Positions 10,330-19,877 of a stretch of 64,000 bases of DNA are shown here, piece after piece. The stretch comes from Paenibacillus sp. Soil787. GTDB lineage: Bacteria; Bacillota; Bacilli; Paenibacillales; NBRC-103111. Position 1 is the stretch's first letter, and every line of letters starts with the position of its first letter. Under the pieces are notes generated by a model, which was not told the DNA's origin, did no database searches, and saw only the letters and a program-made list of their open reading frames with translations. The stretch lies in the NCBI RefSeq assembly GCF_001429545.1, contig NZ_LMSP01000048.1, forward strand, positions 94,293 to 158,292. Reading direction: 5' to 3'. A program made the translations under genes and the position numbers.

Positions 10330-10338
10330 TCTTATGAT
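10274..10338. repeat. 15-bp perfect inverted repeat with 35-bp spacer
   Basis: The arm ATCATAAGATTTTAA at 10274-10288 is perfectly inverted at 10324-10338. One arm covers the proposed -10 box and the other overlaps the upstream element. It could be a pair of regulator half sites or a weak hairpin between the Gfo/Idh gene and operon B. There is no T-tract of a classic terminator. Confidence 0.75.
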
Positions 10339-10382
10339 TTAGGGCTTAAAATTTTTAATATGATATGAATTTCTTAATGCCT

Positions 10383-11528
10383 TCACGGGAGGGTGATAAA
10401 CATGCTGTTCTCGGCAGATTCCTTGGCGCTCAAACACATCACAGCACTTAGCAATCCTGCTTCCAAAGGGGCAACAGACCTTGCCGTGCCCTTCATAACA
10501 TGAATGAAATTCAGCGCCAACACTTCATCTCCGCCACCATGGCCGTCTTCCGTACTTATCTCGTACTTCTCCACTCGTGAGGTGTGGTGCATGAATACCT
10601 TTAATTGCTGTGTATACCAATCAAATTCCAAAGTGCCTTTGTATCCGAGCAGTCTTGCTCCCCGGGCTGCTGCTTTTTTCCGCGCGAAGAAATTCTGCGA
10701 ATAGGAGACGTGCATCCCTGTCTCATACTGAATGATAGCGCTGCCTGAATCCTCATTGCCGGTATCTACGCCAAAGCAGCATAGGCTGTTCTCAACTGAT
10801 GCTTCACCGCGAAAGTGCTTTTTTGCATAGGGCCCCTCTGGGCATGTATGATATTCTTCGCAATTCACGCATAACAGACCTTCCGCATGATGGCCTTTAA
10901 AAATTTGTTTGGATTTCATAGCGCAGATTCGGACCGGCCGGATGTCAAGCAGATGGTTGATATAATCGAAATCATGCGTTGCTTTTTGTAGAAACAACCC
11001 GCCGGTTTCTTCTTCATCCCGATACCAGGTGTGATAATAATCATAGCCGTACGGAACATTATTAATCGCTTGAACATGCTCCACAGTGCCGAGTTTGCCC
11101 GATTGAACAATCTCCTTCGCCATCGTAACCATCGCAGAGACACGCAGTGGAAAGGATACGACAACTTCACTTTTTGATTGCTCTCTCGCCTGCTTCAATC
11201 GCTGCCAATCCGCCATCGATGTCGAAACCGGCTTTTCAAGAAACAACGGTAACCCACGCTTTAACACCTTGATCGCCATCGTCGTATGCAGCGAGCATCG
11301 CGTCCCAATGATGATGCCATCCAGCTTCTCGCTGTCGAGCATTTGGTCCGCATCGGTATAGAATTTCACATGCTGCGTATCGATTCCCCGAGTTTCAGCT
11401 CTTAATTTGGCCCGCTGTAGATCCACATCCGTTATGGCCTGAATCTGAATGCCTTGTTCGTATTGCAAAAGCAATTTAACGATCCAGCTTGCCCGTTCCC
11501 CCAAACCGATAATCCCCACATTCGCCAT
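10383..11528 (-). CDS. Gfo/Idh/MocA family oxidoreductase with cysteine cluster
   Basis: This predicts a 381-residue NAD(P)-dependent sugar or inositol dehydrogenase-like enzyme acting in the cytoplasm. The N-terminal Rossmann motif (GIIGLGERA) begins at about residue 4, and the EKPV motif of the family lies near residue 96. An unusual feature is a cysteine-rich loop at about 220-235 (CVNC, then C five residues on), which may bind a metal. The ATG at 11528 is preferred over an in-frame GTG at 11537 because GGGAG sits eight bases before it. It is the last gene of operon A, 20 bases after the permease, so it probably processes an imported sugar. The substrate is not deducible. Confidence 0.85.
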   Translation of the reverse strand: MANVGIIGLGERASWIVKLLLQYEQGIQIQAITDVDLQRAKLRAETRGIDTQHVKFYTDADQMLDSEKLDGIIIGTRCSLHTTMAIKVLKRGLPLFLEKPVSTSMADWQRLKQAREQSKSEVVVSFPLRVSAMVTMAKEIVQSGKLGTVEHVQAINNVPYGYDYYHTWYRDEEETGGLFLQKATHDFDYINHLLDIRPVRICAMKSKQIFKGHHAEGLLCVNCEEYHTCPEGPYAKKHFRGEASVENSLCCFGVDTGNEDSGSAIIQYETGMHVSYSQNFFARKKAAARGARLLGYKGTLEFDWYTQQLKVFMHHTSRVEKYEISTEDGHGGGDEVLALNFIHVMKGTARSVAPLEAGLLSAVMCLSAKESAENSMFITLP

Positions 11529-11548
11529 GACACACACTCCCGTTCACA

Positions 11549-12439
11549 TTACTCTTTAACAGATCCCAACATAATACCGTGAATAAAATACTTTTGTAGA
11601 AATGGATAAATCAATAGAATTGGCACCATCGATATGACGATCTTGGATGCGTTCAACGTTTTGTTCGACATTTTGGATAAAAGATCAAGTTGATTCGGAT
11701 CGCTGGACATTTGCTGCATATTCACTTGCACGACGAGCTGTTGAATGTAGGCCTGAAGCGGATATTTGTCAAAGCTGCGCATATAGATCATGCCGTCGAA
11801 GAACGCATTCCAATGGCTGACGATGCTGAATAAACTTATTGTAGCAAGAGCTGGTATAGATAAGGGTAGGGACACCTTGACCAACATATACCAAGGGCCC
11901 GCCCCGTCCATTTCGCCCGCTTCATTCAGCTCCTTCGGAATACTCCGAAAAAAATTCAGCAGCAGCATGACATTGAATACCTGTACGGCAGTTGGCAGCA
12001 CCAGGGACCAAATGGAATTAAAGAGTCCAAGTTCCTTCACGACGATATAGAGCGGAATGGTTCCTCCGCTAAACAGCATGGTGAATACGAGAAACCACAT
12101 ATACAAATGCCGAGAACGGAATTCGCTTGTTTCCTTGGACAACGGATAAGCCATGAGAACTGTCAATAGAAAGTTAATCGAGCCTCCTAGCAGAACCCGC
12201 TTAACGGAAGTTATAAATGCTCTCAAAAAAGCCGAATCGCCTAATAACGTCTTGTAAGAAAATACATTGAATCCGATCGGCCAGAACGTGACGCTTCCTG
12301 CTGCCGCCGCCGCTTTGTCACTAAATGAAATGGCGACCGTATACCAAATCGGAGCGAGCGAAAGCAGTGCTACACCGCCCATCAGCACATAGAGTAGGAA
12401 GGCCGAAATTTTGTACCCGATTGTTTGGCTTCGCACCAC
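11549..12439 (-). CDS. CUT1 sugar ABC transporter permease (MalG/LplC type)
   Basis: This predicts a permease of about 296 residues with six membrane helices and an EAA-type loop ([20 protein letters not shown]) near residue 193. An ATG at 12448 directly abuts the GAGGAG site, which is too close. GTG at 12439 has the right nine-base spacing, and its first residues align with the start of the paralogue at 23056, so it is chosen here. The protein is a close paralogue of 22172-23056. It pairs with permease 12457-13356, 17 bases upstream, and with lipoprotein 18210-19877. No ATPase gene is nearby. Confidence 0.88.
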   Translation of the reverse strand: MVRSQTIGYKISAFLLYVLMGGVALLSLAPIWYTVAISFSDKAAAAAGSVTFWPIGFNVFSYKTLLGDSAFLRAFITSVKRVLLGGSINFLLTVLMAYPLSKETSEFRSRHLYMWFLVFTMLFSGGTIPLYIVVKELGLFNSIWSLVLPTAVQVFNVMLLLNFFRSIPKELNEAGEMDGAGPWYMLVKVSLPLSIPALATISLFSIVSHWNAFFDGMIYMRSFDKYPLQAYIQQLVVQVNMQQMSSDPNQLDLLSKMSNKTLNASKIVISMVPILLIYPFLQKYFIHGIMLGSVKE

Positions 12440-12456
12440 AGTCCCCATCTCCTCTG

Positions 12457-13356
12457 TTAAAAAATACGGTAATTCGCAAATCTGCTGGCCAGCTTATACG
12501 ATGTCATAATGAGAATAAAACCTATCACAGATTTAAGCAGTCCGACCGCTGTGGCTAAGCCATATTGACCATCTAGTATCCCAGCCCTGTAGACGTACGT
12601 ATCGATGATGTCACCCGATTCATAAACGAGCGGATTATAGAGATTCAAGATTTGATCGAATCCGGCATTGCCGGCATTAAGTATGCTGCCCAAGCTTAAT
12701 GTCGCCAGCAGAACAATCGTCGGTCTGAGTGACGGAATTGTCACATGCCAAATCTGCTTCATCCGATTTGCTCCATCCATCTCAGCCGCTTCGAATAAGG
12801 AAGGATTGATTCCGGCTAACGCAGCCAAATAAATAACTGCGTTAAAGCCGAAATCTTTCCATACGTCAGATGTAATCACAATGCTGGGAAACCAGCTGTT
12901 GCTAATCATAAACAGGATCGGTTTGAAACCGAATACTTGGAGCAGCTCGTTCACTGGGCCCTTGATCTGGAGAATATCGGTAATCACACTCGATAAAATA
13001 ACCCAAGACAAGAAGTGTGGCAAGTAGACGATCGTTTGTACCCACCGTTTGAACGTTCTTCTTCTCAACTCGTTCAACGAAATAGCGAATAGTAAGGGGA
13101 TGCATAGATTCGCTATGATTTTCATAATCGAGAGGAACAAGGTGTTCGTGAGTATCCTTTTGCTGTCGGGCAGTTGAAACAGATACTGAAAGTTCTCGAA
13201 TCCTACCCATTGAGATTTCCAGATACCCAGACCGATTTTAAAATCCTGAAAGGCAATAAGCGCTCCGAACATCGGGACAATGCTGAAAATAAAGAGCAGG
13301 ATAACCCCGGGAAGCAGCATGGCGTGATAATGTTTCTGTATGGATCGATACCTCAT
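12457..13356 (-). CDS. CUT1 sugar ABC transporter permease (LplB type) with NAG tripeptide duplication
   Basis: This predicts a 299-residue permease; the ATG at 13356 has a strong GAGGAGGAG site. About six membrane helices are visible, with the EAA loop (FEAAEMDGANRMKQIWHV) near residue 189. It is a close paralogue of 23074-23982 and both end in FANYRIF. Compared with that paralogue it has an extra Asn-Ala-Gly in the segment before FDQILNLYNP, encoded by a 9-bp tandem duplication near 12662-12679. The in-frame insertion is near the EAA side of the protein and probably tolerated. It lies between the S-layer enzyme and its partner permease in operon A. Confidence 0.88.
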   Translation of the reverse strand: MRYRSIQKHYHAMLLPGVILLFIFSIVPMFGALIAFQDFKIGLGIWKSQWVGFENFQYLFQLPDSKRILTNTLFLSIMKIIANLCIPLLFAISLNELRRRTFKRWVQTIVYLPHFLSWVILSSVITDILQIKGPVNELLQVFGFKPILFMISNSWFPSIVITSDVWKDFGFNAVIYLAALAGINPSLFEAAEMDGANRMKQIWHVTIPSLRPTIVLLATLSLGSILNAGNAGFDQILNLYNPLVYESGDIIDTYVYRAGILDGQYGLATAVGLLKSVIGFILIMTSYKLASRFANYRIF

Positions 13357-13371
13357 TAAGTTCTCTCCTCC

Positions 13372-16300
13372 TCACTGGAGTACCCTCTTCAGCATCATAG
13401 CCGCTTCTGCACGGGTAGCTACACGGTTCGGGACAAACTTGTTGTGCTCCACGCCGTCTATAAGTTGAAGTGCTGCGGCCTCCCTTACAGATTCAAGAGC
13501 CCATGGGGCTACATCGGATTCATCCGTAAAAGAAGAAGCCTTATTCCCGTTTGCCTGATTTGGCTTGGTTAGCTTATAACCCCGCATCATCATGGCAACC
13601 ATCTCTTGTCTTGTAATTTGAGCGTTCGGATCAAATAGGCTCTCGCTTTTCCCTGTCACAATACCCGAGTGATAAGCGATAGCAACCGCATCGGAGTACC
13701 ATGCGTCGCTTGCGACATCGCTAAATAGGCGCTCTCCTTTTGCCGAAAGCTTCAGCCCTCTAACGAGCATACTAGTAAATTCTGCGCGGGTGACGGCTCG
13801 ATTCGGCTCGAAGGAGTCCTCTGTGACACCGTTCAATACTCCTTTGTTAACCAGTTCTTGAATCACGCTTAACGCCCAGTGGGAAGAAGGCACATCCAAG
13901 AACGACTTCTTCACTTCAAGTACTGCGTATTTGCTGAAATGCGGGATCGCTGCAACGATTTCACCATTGTCATACGTCCCATCGACATATTCGAGCGATC
14001 CATTTTCAGCAATAAAATAGACACCTGATAAATTCGGGTTAGCGGTTTTGTCAACTTTTAACCGAACCATAACGGGTTGGTTGAATTTGGGAACACTAGT
14101 GGTTAGCCCATCTTTTCTAATCATAACCAAGCTAAGATCGACTAGATCTCCGACCAGTGTCACTTTCGTCTGGCCTGTTACATGTGCCTTGGCCAGTAGG
14201 ACATTTGCCTCGGAGCGCGGCAATTGATTGAGATTCAGCGCAATATGGCTGTCTTTTTGTTCATCTGCAGGTATCTTATCGACTAACTGCTTTAGAACTT
14301 CAACCGGCACAGTAATCGATAGCTGATCCGTCTGAAAGACTAGTTGATTAGCTGCCAGAAGTTCAACAACATTGGACGGCAGCACGACTTGTTTGATATC
14401 GGCGCCTATCGCAATCGTCACTTTCCCGGCTCCGGCAGACGTAGTGAATTCCTCCGGCTTGACGAGATACTTATCGGTAGGTTCCTTCACGGGATCACTC
14501 GAATAAGACACTCCGCCACCGGTACCACTAGCTTTGAAAGTGACATTGATCGTGTGACTGGAGGTCACTTTATCAAACGAGTAAACATTCTCAGTGATAG
14601 TCACCTCCTTGCTATCAACTGTCAACTTATCGATTTGATATCCGGTATTAGGCAAGAACGTGAAAGCTTTATTATCGCCTGCATTCACAACGATATCACC
14701 GCTAGGGTTTATCGTTCCGTTAGGACCTGCGCTAGCATGAATTAGGTTAGTATTACCAGTGCTGGTACCACTCGGTTTGAAAGTGACATTAATCGTGTGG
14801 CTTGAGGTCACTTTATCAAACGTGTAAACATTGCTAGATACAGTCACCTCCGTATTGTCAACTTTCACTTTATCGACTTGATATCCGGTATTAGGCAAGA
14901 ACGTGAAAGCTTTATTATCACCTACATTCACAACGACATCACCGCTCGGGTTTATCGTTCCATTAGGACCTGCACTTGCCTGAATTTTGTTGCTACCGGT
15001 GCCATCCGCTTTGAAAGTGACATTGATCGTGTGACTGGAGGTCACTTTATCAAACGTGTAGACATTGCCGGTGACTGTCACCTCTATGCTGTCAACTGTC
15101 ACTTTATCTACGGAATATCCGGTGTTAGGCACAAACGTGAACGATTTATTATCGCCATCGTTAACAGTTACTTTACCGCTAGGGCTAATCGTTCCGTTAG
15201 GACCCGCACTCGCTTGAATCTGATTACCTAAGCCTTCGAAAGCAACTTCATTCTCCGGTAGGTTGTATAGCTCAAGTTCATAAACGGCATACATCCGCCA
15301 CGTAGCGTTGTAAGCATTATTGATCTGGATTTTCAGCTTCGTGACATCTGAAACTGCCGGGATATTTGCGAAAGTGAGCTCCATAACCCCATCATCTTTG
15401 TTGCTCGTCCAGGTGATCGGAACTCGCTGAGCGACCGTTTGATAGTTGACGCCATCTTTTGAGACCAAGACATCAATATCATTGATTCCCTGAATAAGAC
15501 CAGATGGTGTCGCCATGACAATGGTATTGAATGACTGCTTATTGTCCCATGAAATGACGAACTCATGCGGGAATGGATGATCGTCGTAGTATCCCTGCCA
15601 ACTGGCAAACATCGTGCCGTAGCTGCCATCAACCATCTTAGCTGGGCCGTAGGTATCCCCGCCCTGATCGAGCGGACGCGTCAGAGTGGCGGTAATATCC
15701 GAATAGCTACGTGCGATATTGGTGCCAGGCTCATTCTTAACCCCCTTCACAAAAGATAGTGTGTACGATTTCGTCGTGACGCCATCGCTTGCGGTGGATT
15801 GGAGTGTGATGGTGCTTTTTCCTGTTGGAATGTTGGCAATAACAGTCGCACCTCTAACCATACGCTTACCGTTAATGAGTAAACTGCCTGCTTCATCTGT
15901 TTGCTTCGGCGTTAGGGAGAGAGTGTTGACACTATCTGGAAGCATGATCCGATAATTGGTGATGTTATTGTTAAATTCAAACTTAGGGGCATTGGTCAGT
16001 TCCAAGCTTTTCAGAGAGGCGTCATAGATTTGCTGTCCTGTGTATCTATGTACCCGGAAGGCGTCGAAGCTTATTTCTTTTCCCTCTAGATTGGTAATCT
16101 TGATGATATGACGGTCCCCTTCAGAAAGATTCTGCTTGCTATATATCGTAAAATAGTCGTGCTGGACTTTCTCGTACAGATCCACGATAACTGGACTCGC
16201 ATTGTCTACGGAGATGTTCACTTTCCCAGATGCCTGGTTTTTCTCCACAATGACGTCGATTCCTGAACCGACAAAATCATACTCCAGCGAATCATTTTTA

Positions 16301-18186
16301 CTCGCAGTCGCTTGAACGCTTTTTGAATAGGCATATTGACTGCTCTTGGAGAACCACTCACCGGCATAGCGAATATCGCCATTAGCACTGTCTACCATGT
16401 ACGTCATCGGGATATCTTGACCTTCATAAGGACTAGTGGACGATGGAATCTCACCTATAGCTGCGCCCGCCGCTGCTTTAACCAAATATTGATGAAGCGT
16501 CATAATATAAGCCGGATCAAGCGTGTACTTCCTCGGATCATCCGGGCTCACAGCACTGTCGGCTATCTTCTTGGCCAAACCCGGATTCGTTTGCTTAATT
16601 TTGTACATCAGCTCATAGTCCTCAAGACCGTCTCTTTGGGCTTCGTAGCGAAGCGAGCTTTTTACCGTCTGCCGGTTTTTATCTGGATACACAATCGTAG
16701 AATCCCCGTGCCAGTTGCCTACGTACCAGGCATTCCATGCCCAATGCAAGTGACCTGTCACACCATCTTGGCTGAGATTCCAGAATAACAGCCTTCCGGT
16801 TAATGTGGGCTGTGTCCAGAATCGATTAAGCCAAGGGGGCGTGTTGACTTCGCACGTGTATTCCCACAATGTTTTGCCAGCGGCCTGCTCCGCTTGATAC
16901 AGGCTCTTCTTCTCTTGAAAGGCTGGCGTTAAGGGTACCCACACGTCAACATAGGGTTTCGTTCCATCAGCCAACAAGACCCCGTTAGGGTCAGCATCCA
17001 TGGTCTTGAACTTAGGAGCGACTTGTTTTACTTTTCTGGCAACATAGGTCCAGTAATTCCGATCCTTATCGGTTGTAGGCTCATCCCGGATATGCTGATA
17101 CCAGGTAAAACCGCCGTCAAGCCAGCCTTTCGCTTTCAGGTGATCGCTTAACGCTGTCAGATAATGCTCCAAAAAGGCATCCGTCTTCGGAAGAGCGTCC
17201 GGCAAATCCGTCTTCCATGCATCTTGCTTCTCTTCGCTTGGCATGATTTGGTTTAATGCGCCAATTAAGTGAATATTTGCGAAATTGGTGATGCCCCTGT
17301 CGATAAAGCTTTGGACATACCGATCAAATAACGACCAATCGATATGCTGAGGAATCCCGTCATTGAAGTCCGAATACTTGGTCCCTGTCGCATTCAAAAA
17401 GAGGTCGGTTCTGATCCATACCATGTTCTGGCGATGATCTGCCATTACCTTGGCGAAATTGTCCATTAATTTGAACCATTCATCGCTATAGGTCTCTAAA
17501 CCATAGTAATATTTCCCTACATCATAGTTATCCCAGGTAAAGCCGTTCGTCATGGTCCATTGATAATTCACAAAATTAGCATTTGTGATTTTGGGAATTT
17601 CAACATTTTCCACATCAACTTGAATCGGTACGCTGTAGTCACCCAAGGTCGTCTTTACCTTAATGGAACCGTTATAAACACCTGGCACAGCTGAGGAAGG
17701 CACATAGTTAGTTACAAAAATAGGTTGTGTTGAATTCGCAGCTACGTGGATAGATATTTCATTGGATAATGGATCAGGGATGTCCGATGGCGGATAGATG
17801 AGGTTGCCCACGCGCTCCGGATAAAATACATTCGGTTGAACCGTATCTTTAAGCTCGTATTCCTCAAAATGATAGCTCAAGTTGTCCTTAGAGAGCGTGT
17901 CCTTCCCGGATGACACTAGATCCGAGAATTCAACCTTCGTGATATCGAATTCCGCATCGTTTCTTACGACGATTTGCGAGCTTTCATACTCATTTTTGGC
18001 AGACACAATGCTTATATTATCTTGTGGGTCACTAGGAAGCGTGCTCGTTCGATATACGGTTTTCAAGGGGTTTACGACCCACATGTCAATTCCGCCGCTC
18101 TCGGCATGTGCGAGAGGCGCAGCGACAGGGACCATCGAAAAAAGAAGACTTGCAACTAACACGAAAGCTGCTTTTATCTTATGCAC
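13372..18186 (-). CDS. S-layer-anchored GH123/DUF4091-type glycoside hydrolase, multidomain
   Basis: This predicts a 1604-residue exported enzyme that starts at GTG 18186 after AGAGGG. The signal peptide ends near residue 28 (AHA). It continues with an N-terminal beta-sandwich at about 30-203 and a DUF4091/GH123-like catalytic region at about 204-573. The paired acids Asp368-Glu369 (RDEP) match the Asp-Glu pair of GH123 N-acetylgalactosaminidases. Then come a beta-rich carbohydrate-binding-like module (about 586-723), a cadherin-like sandwich (723-816), an F5/8C domain (823-976), three InlB-B-like repeats (988-1219), a linker domain typical of Paenibacillus wall proteins, and three SLH domains (about 1428-1604) that bind pyruvylated wall polymer. 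It should work at the cell surface beside the transporter. The actual sugar target is uncertain, since DUF4091 proteins are functionally diverse. Confidence 0.85.
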   Translation of the reverse strand: MHKIKAAFVLVASLLFSMVPVAAPLAHAESGGIDMWVVNPLKTVYRTSTLPSDPQDNISIVSAKNEYESSQIVVRNDAEFDITKVEFSDLVSSGKDTLSKDNLSYHFEEYELKDTVQPNVFYPERVGNLIYPPSDIPDPLSNEISIHVAANSTQPIFVTNYVPSSAVPGVYNGSIKVKTTLGDYSVPIQVDVENVEIPKITNANFVNYQWTMTNGFTWDNYDVGKYYYGLETYSDEWFKLMDNFAKVMADHRQNMVWIRTDLFLNATGTKYSDFNDGIPQHIDWSLFDRYVQSFIDRGITNFANIHLIGALNQIMPSEEKQDAWKTDLPDALPKTDAFLEHYLTALSDHLKAKGWLDGGFTWYQHIRDEPTTDKDRNYWTYVARKVKQVAPKFKTMDADPNGVLLADGTKPYVDVWVPLTPAFQEKKSLYQAEQAAGKTLWEYTCEVNTPPWLNRFWTQPTLTGRLLFWNLSQDGVTGHLHWAWNAWYVGNWHGDSTIVYPDKNRQTVKSSLRYEAQRDGLEDYELMYKIKQTNPGLAKKIADSAVSPDDPRKYTLDPAYIMTLHQYLVKAAAGAAIGEIPSSTSPYEGQDIPMTYMVDSANGDIRYAGEWFSKSSQYAYSKSVQATASKNDSLEYDFVGSGIDVIVEKNQASGKVNISVDNASPVIVDLYEKVQHDYFTIYSKQNLSEGDRHIIKITNLEGKEISFDAFRVHRYTGQQIYDASLKSLELTNAPKFEFNNNITNYRIMLPDSVNTLSLTPKQTDEAGSLLINGKRMVRGATVIANIPTGKSTITLQSTASDGVTTKSYTLSFVKGVKNEPGTNIARSYSDITATLTRPLDQGGDTYGPAKMVDGSYGTMFASWQGYYDDHPFPHEFVISWDNKQSFNTIVMATPSGLIQGINDIDVLVSKDGVNYQTVAQRVPITWTSNKDDGVMELTFANIPAVSDVTKLKIQINNAYNATWRMYAVYELELYNLPENEVAFEGLGNQIQASAGPNGTISPSGKVTVNDGDNKSFTFVPNTGYSVDKVTVDSIEVTVTGNVYTFDKVTSSHTINVTFKADGTGSNKIQASAGPNGTINPSGDVVVNVGDNKAFTFLPNTGYQVDKVKVDNTEVTVSSNVYTFDKVTSSHTINVTFKPSGTSTGNTNLIHASAGPNGTINPSGDIVVNAGDNKAFTFLPNTGYQIDKLTVDSKEVTITENVYSFDKVTSSHTINVTFKASGTGGGVSYSSDPVKEPTDKYLVKPEEFTTSAGAGKVTIAIGADIKQVVLPSNVVELLAANQLVFQTDQLSITVPVEVLKQLVDKIPADEQKDSHIALNLNQLPRSEANVLLAKAHVTGQTKVTLVGDLVDLSLVMIRKDGLTTSVPKFNQPVMVRLKVDKTANPNLSGVYFIAENGSLEYVDGTYDNGEIVAAIPHFSKYAVLEVKKSFLDVPSSHWALSVIQELVNKGVLNGVTEDSFEPNRAVTRAEFTSMLVRGLKLSAKGERLFSDVASDAWYSDAVAIAYHSGIVTGKSESLFDPNAQITRQEMVAMMMRGYKLTKPNQANGNKASSFTDESDVAPWALESVREAAALQLIDGVEHNKFVPNRVATRAEAAMMLKRVLQ
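14530..15225 (-). repeat. Three tandem InlB-B-like repeat-coding units (about 220-240 bp each)
   Basis: Three successive units within the S-layer enzyme encode IQASAGPNGTI...PSG...VYTFDKVTSSHTINVTF-type domains, at about 15005-15225, 14770-14985 and 14530-14745. Stretches of the DNA are nearly identical between units, so this is a recent tandem expansion or a conversion hot spot. The modules probably act as a stalk between the catalytic head and the SLH anchor. Confidence 0.85.
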
Positions 18187-18209
18187 GGTTATTCCCTCTC
18201 TTCCTGAGT

Positions 18210-19877
18210 TTACTTTTGGAGCTCTGCCTCGATTTCTTTCGTAATTTGTTCCCCACCCTGATCTTTCCAGTCGGAGACGAATTGATCGAACGCTTCGATC
18301 GGTTTTTTACCCAAAACGATATTGAAGAATGTCTCGTCCTCTAACTTCTGCAAGTTGGACCATTTCTTATCCATTGTAGGCGTAGTCCCTGTATACGCTG
18401 GGTAGACTTTGTTCTGAGCCTCTTCCTTAGGAAATGCCCCAATGCCGTACAAATACGCATAAGGTGCAGACCAATCTGCTGGATCTGGCTTGCCAGAGGA
18501 TGCGAGTACTCGCTGCCAGCGTTCATAATGACCCTTCATTTCCGGGGTTAATTGATCTGGCGAAAGATTCCCTTCGTTTGCTTGTACAAGCATGTCATGC
18601 TTCTTCGTTGCTGTGTCCTCGTAATCAATATTGAGCGTGAGAGGCAGTATGGATACATACTGAACATGGTCGATTTTGAGATCATTCGCGGTTGGCGATT
18701 TGAAAAAACGAGTGACAAAGTTCAAATACTTCATGAGTGCTTCCGGCTGTTTATAGCCTTTTTTCACAACAAGGAAAGAACTGCTTGTCGCAACCATCGA
18801 CACATTGTATTTGCTATTAACACCGGTAATTGCATAAGCTATCCAGTCAGCTTTAGGATCGCGCTTAATCGCGTCTCCAAGCGAGAACGGCTCCCACCAA
18901 GCCTGAAAAAATAGGCCCGTTTGACCGCTTACAACCAATTCATTTGGATCCTTGCGTGTGGCAAACTCTTTATCGTACAGCCCTTTCGCATAAAATTCAC
19001 GGGCTTTTGCCAAGGCTTGCTTCGCTTCTGGCGTCGTCGAGCCATACACAACTTTATCGGATGAATCTTTATACCAAATGCCAGGGTGCGAGTTAAAAAC
19101 ATTGAAAATTGCCCTGAAATCATGCCCATACCACTGCGTTATTGTTGAATTGTTGCCGGTAATTCCGACCGTATCCGCTTTGCCGTTGCCGTCAGGATCT
19201 CCTTTGATAAAAGCTTCCGTGATCTTCTCAACGTCTTCGAGCGTCTTCGGCTCAGGCAATCCCAGCTTGTCGAGCCAGTCCTTACGAACCCAAGTCAACA
19301 CATAGGCATCTGCTTGCGGAATGATATTCGGCAAGGCCATTAGCTTCTTGTTGAATGTAGCTTGCTTTAGCGCTCTTCCCTTGGTTGAATCGTAATACTT
19401 CTTGACTTCGTCCGAAGCATATTTGTTATACACATCGGTCAGATCTTCGATTTGACCTCCCTCGGCCATGGCGCGGAATTGCTTCTCATCCACAATCATA
19501 GCGTCCGGAAGATCATTGCTTGCGATCGCAAGCTTCGCTTTTTGTTCGTAGTCGGTATTGGAGGCGTACCATTGCAGCTTGAAATTAATATTCGTCTGCT
19601 CAGAGATATAACGAGTAAACAGATTGTTGTCCATTGTGTCGCCTTGCGGCAGCTTTAAATCAGGGTTAACCCTCAATATAAAAGAGGTATTGACAGGCTC
19701 CGCCATTTTATACAAGTCCGTCTTCGCTGCAGCAATACTTGGAGTCGCAGTGCTCGGCTCGGCGTTTGTTGTTACTTTCGTTGAATTAGCTTCCTTTTCA
19801 TCGTTTCCCTTGGAACAAGCCGAGAGTATAACCATGCACGCTAGCAGTCCAAACATCCAACCTTTTCCATTTTTCAT
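18210..19877 (-). CDS. CUT1 sugar ABC transporter substrate-binding lipoprotein
   Basis: This predicts a 555-residue lipoprotein of the LipO/YtcQ group and the first gene of operon A. The ATG at 19877 is preferred because GCGGGG lies seven bases upstream; a TTG two codons earlier is too close. The lipobox is LSAC with Cys21. A KxWxxLDK-type segment and the C-terminal DQFVSDWKDQGG motif resemble the lipoprotein 24036-25754, so the two are paralogues. It lies 23 bases before the S-layer enzyme, which suggests that the products of that enzyme are its ligand. The ligand is not deducible. Confidence 0.88.
   Translation of the reverse strand: MKNGKGWMFGLLACMVILSACSKGNDEKEANSTKVTTNAEPSTATPSIAAAKTDLYKMAEPVNTSFILRVNPDLKLPQGDTMDNNLFTRYISEQTNINFKLQWYASNTDYEQKAKLAIASNDLPDAMIVDEKQFRAMAEGGQIEDLTDVYNKYASDEVKKYYDSTKGRALKQATFNKKLMALPNIIPQADAYVLTWVRKDWLDKLGLPEPKTLEDVEKITEAFIKGDPDGNGKADTVGITGNNSTITQWYGHDFRAIFNVFNSHPGIWYKDSSDKVVYGSTTPEAKQALAKAREFYAKGLYDKEFATRKDPNELVVSGQTGLFFQAWWEPFSLGDAIKRDPKADWIAYAITGVNSKYNVSMVATSSSFLVVKKGYKQPEALMKYLNFVTRFFKSPTANDLKIDHVQYVSILPLTLNIDYEDTATKKHDMLVQANEGNLSPDQLTPEMKGHYERWQRVLASSGKPDPADWSAPYAYLYGIGAFPKEEAQNKVYPAYTGTTPTMDKKWSNLQKLEDETFFNIVLGKKPIEAFDQFVSDWKDQGGEQITKEIEAELQK

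Noticed and set aside
14344-15231. Plus-strand frames of 117-133 codons with similar sequence to one another
   Set aside because: They are antisense shadows of the tandem InlB-like repeats in the S-layer enzyme; their mutual similarity comes from those repeats.
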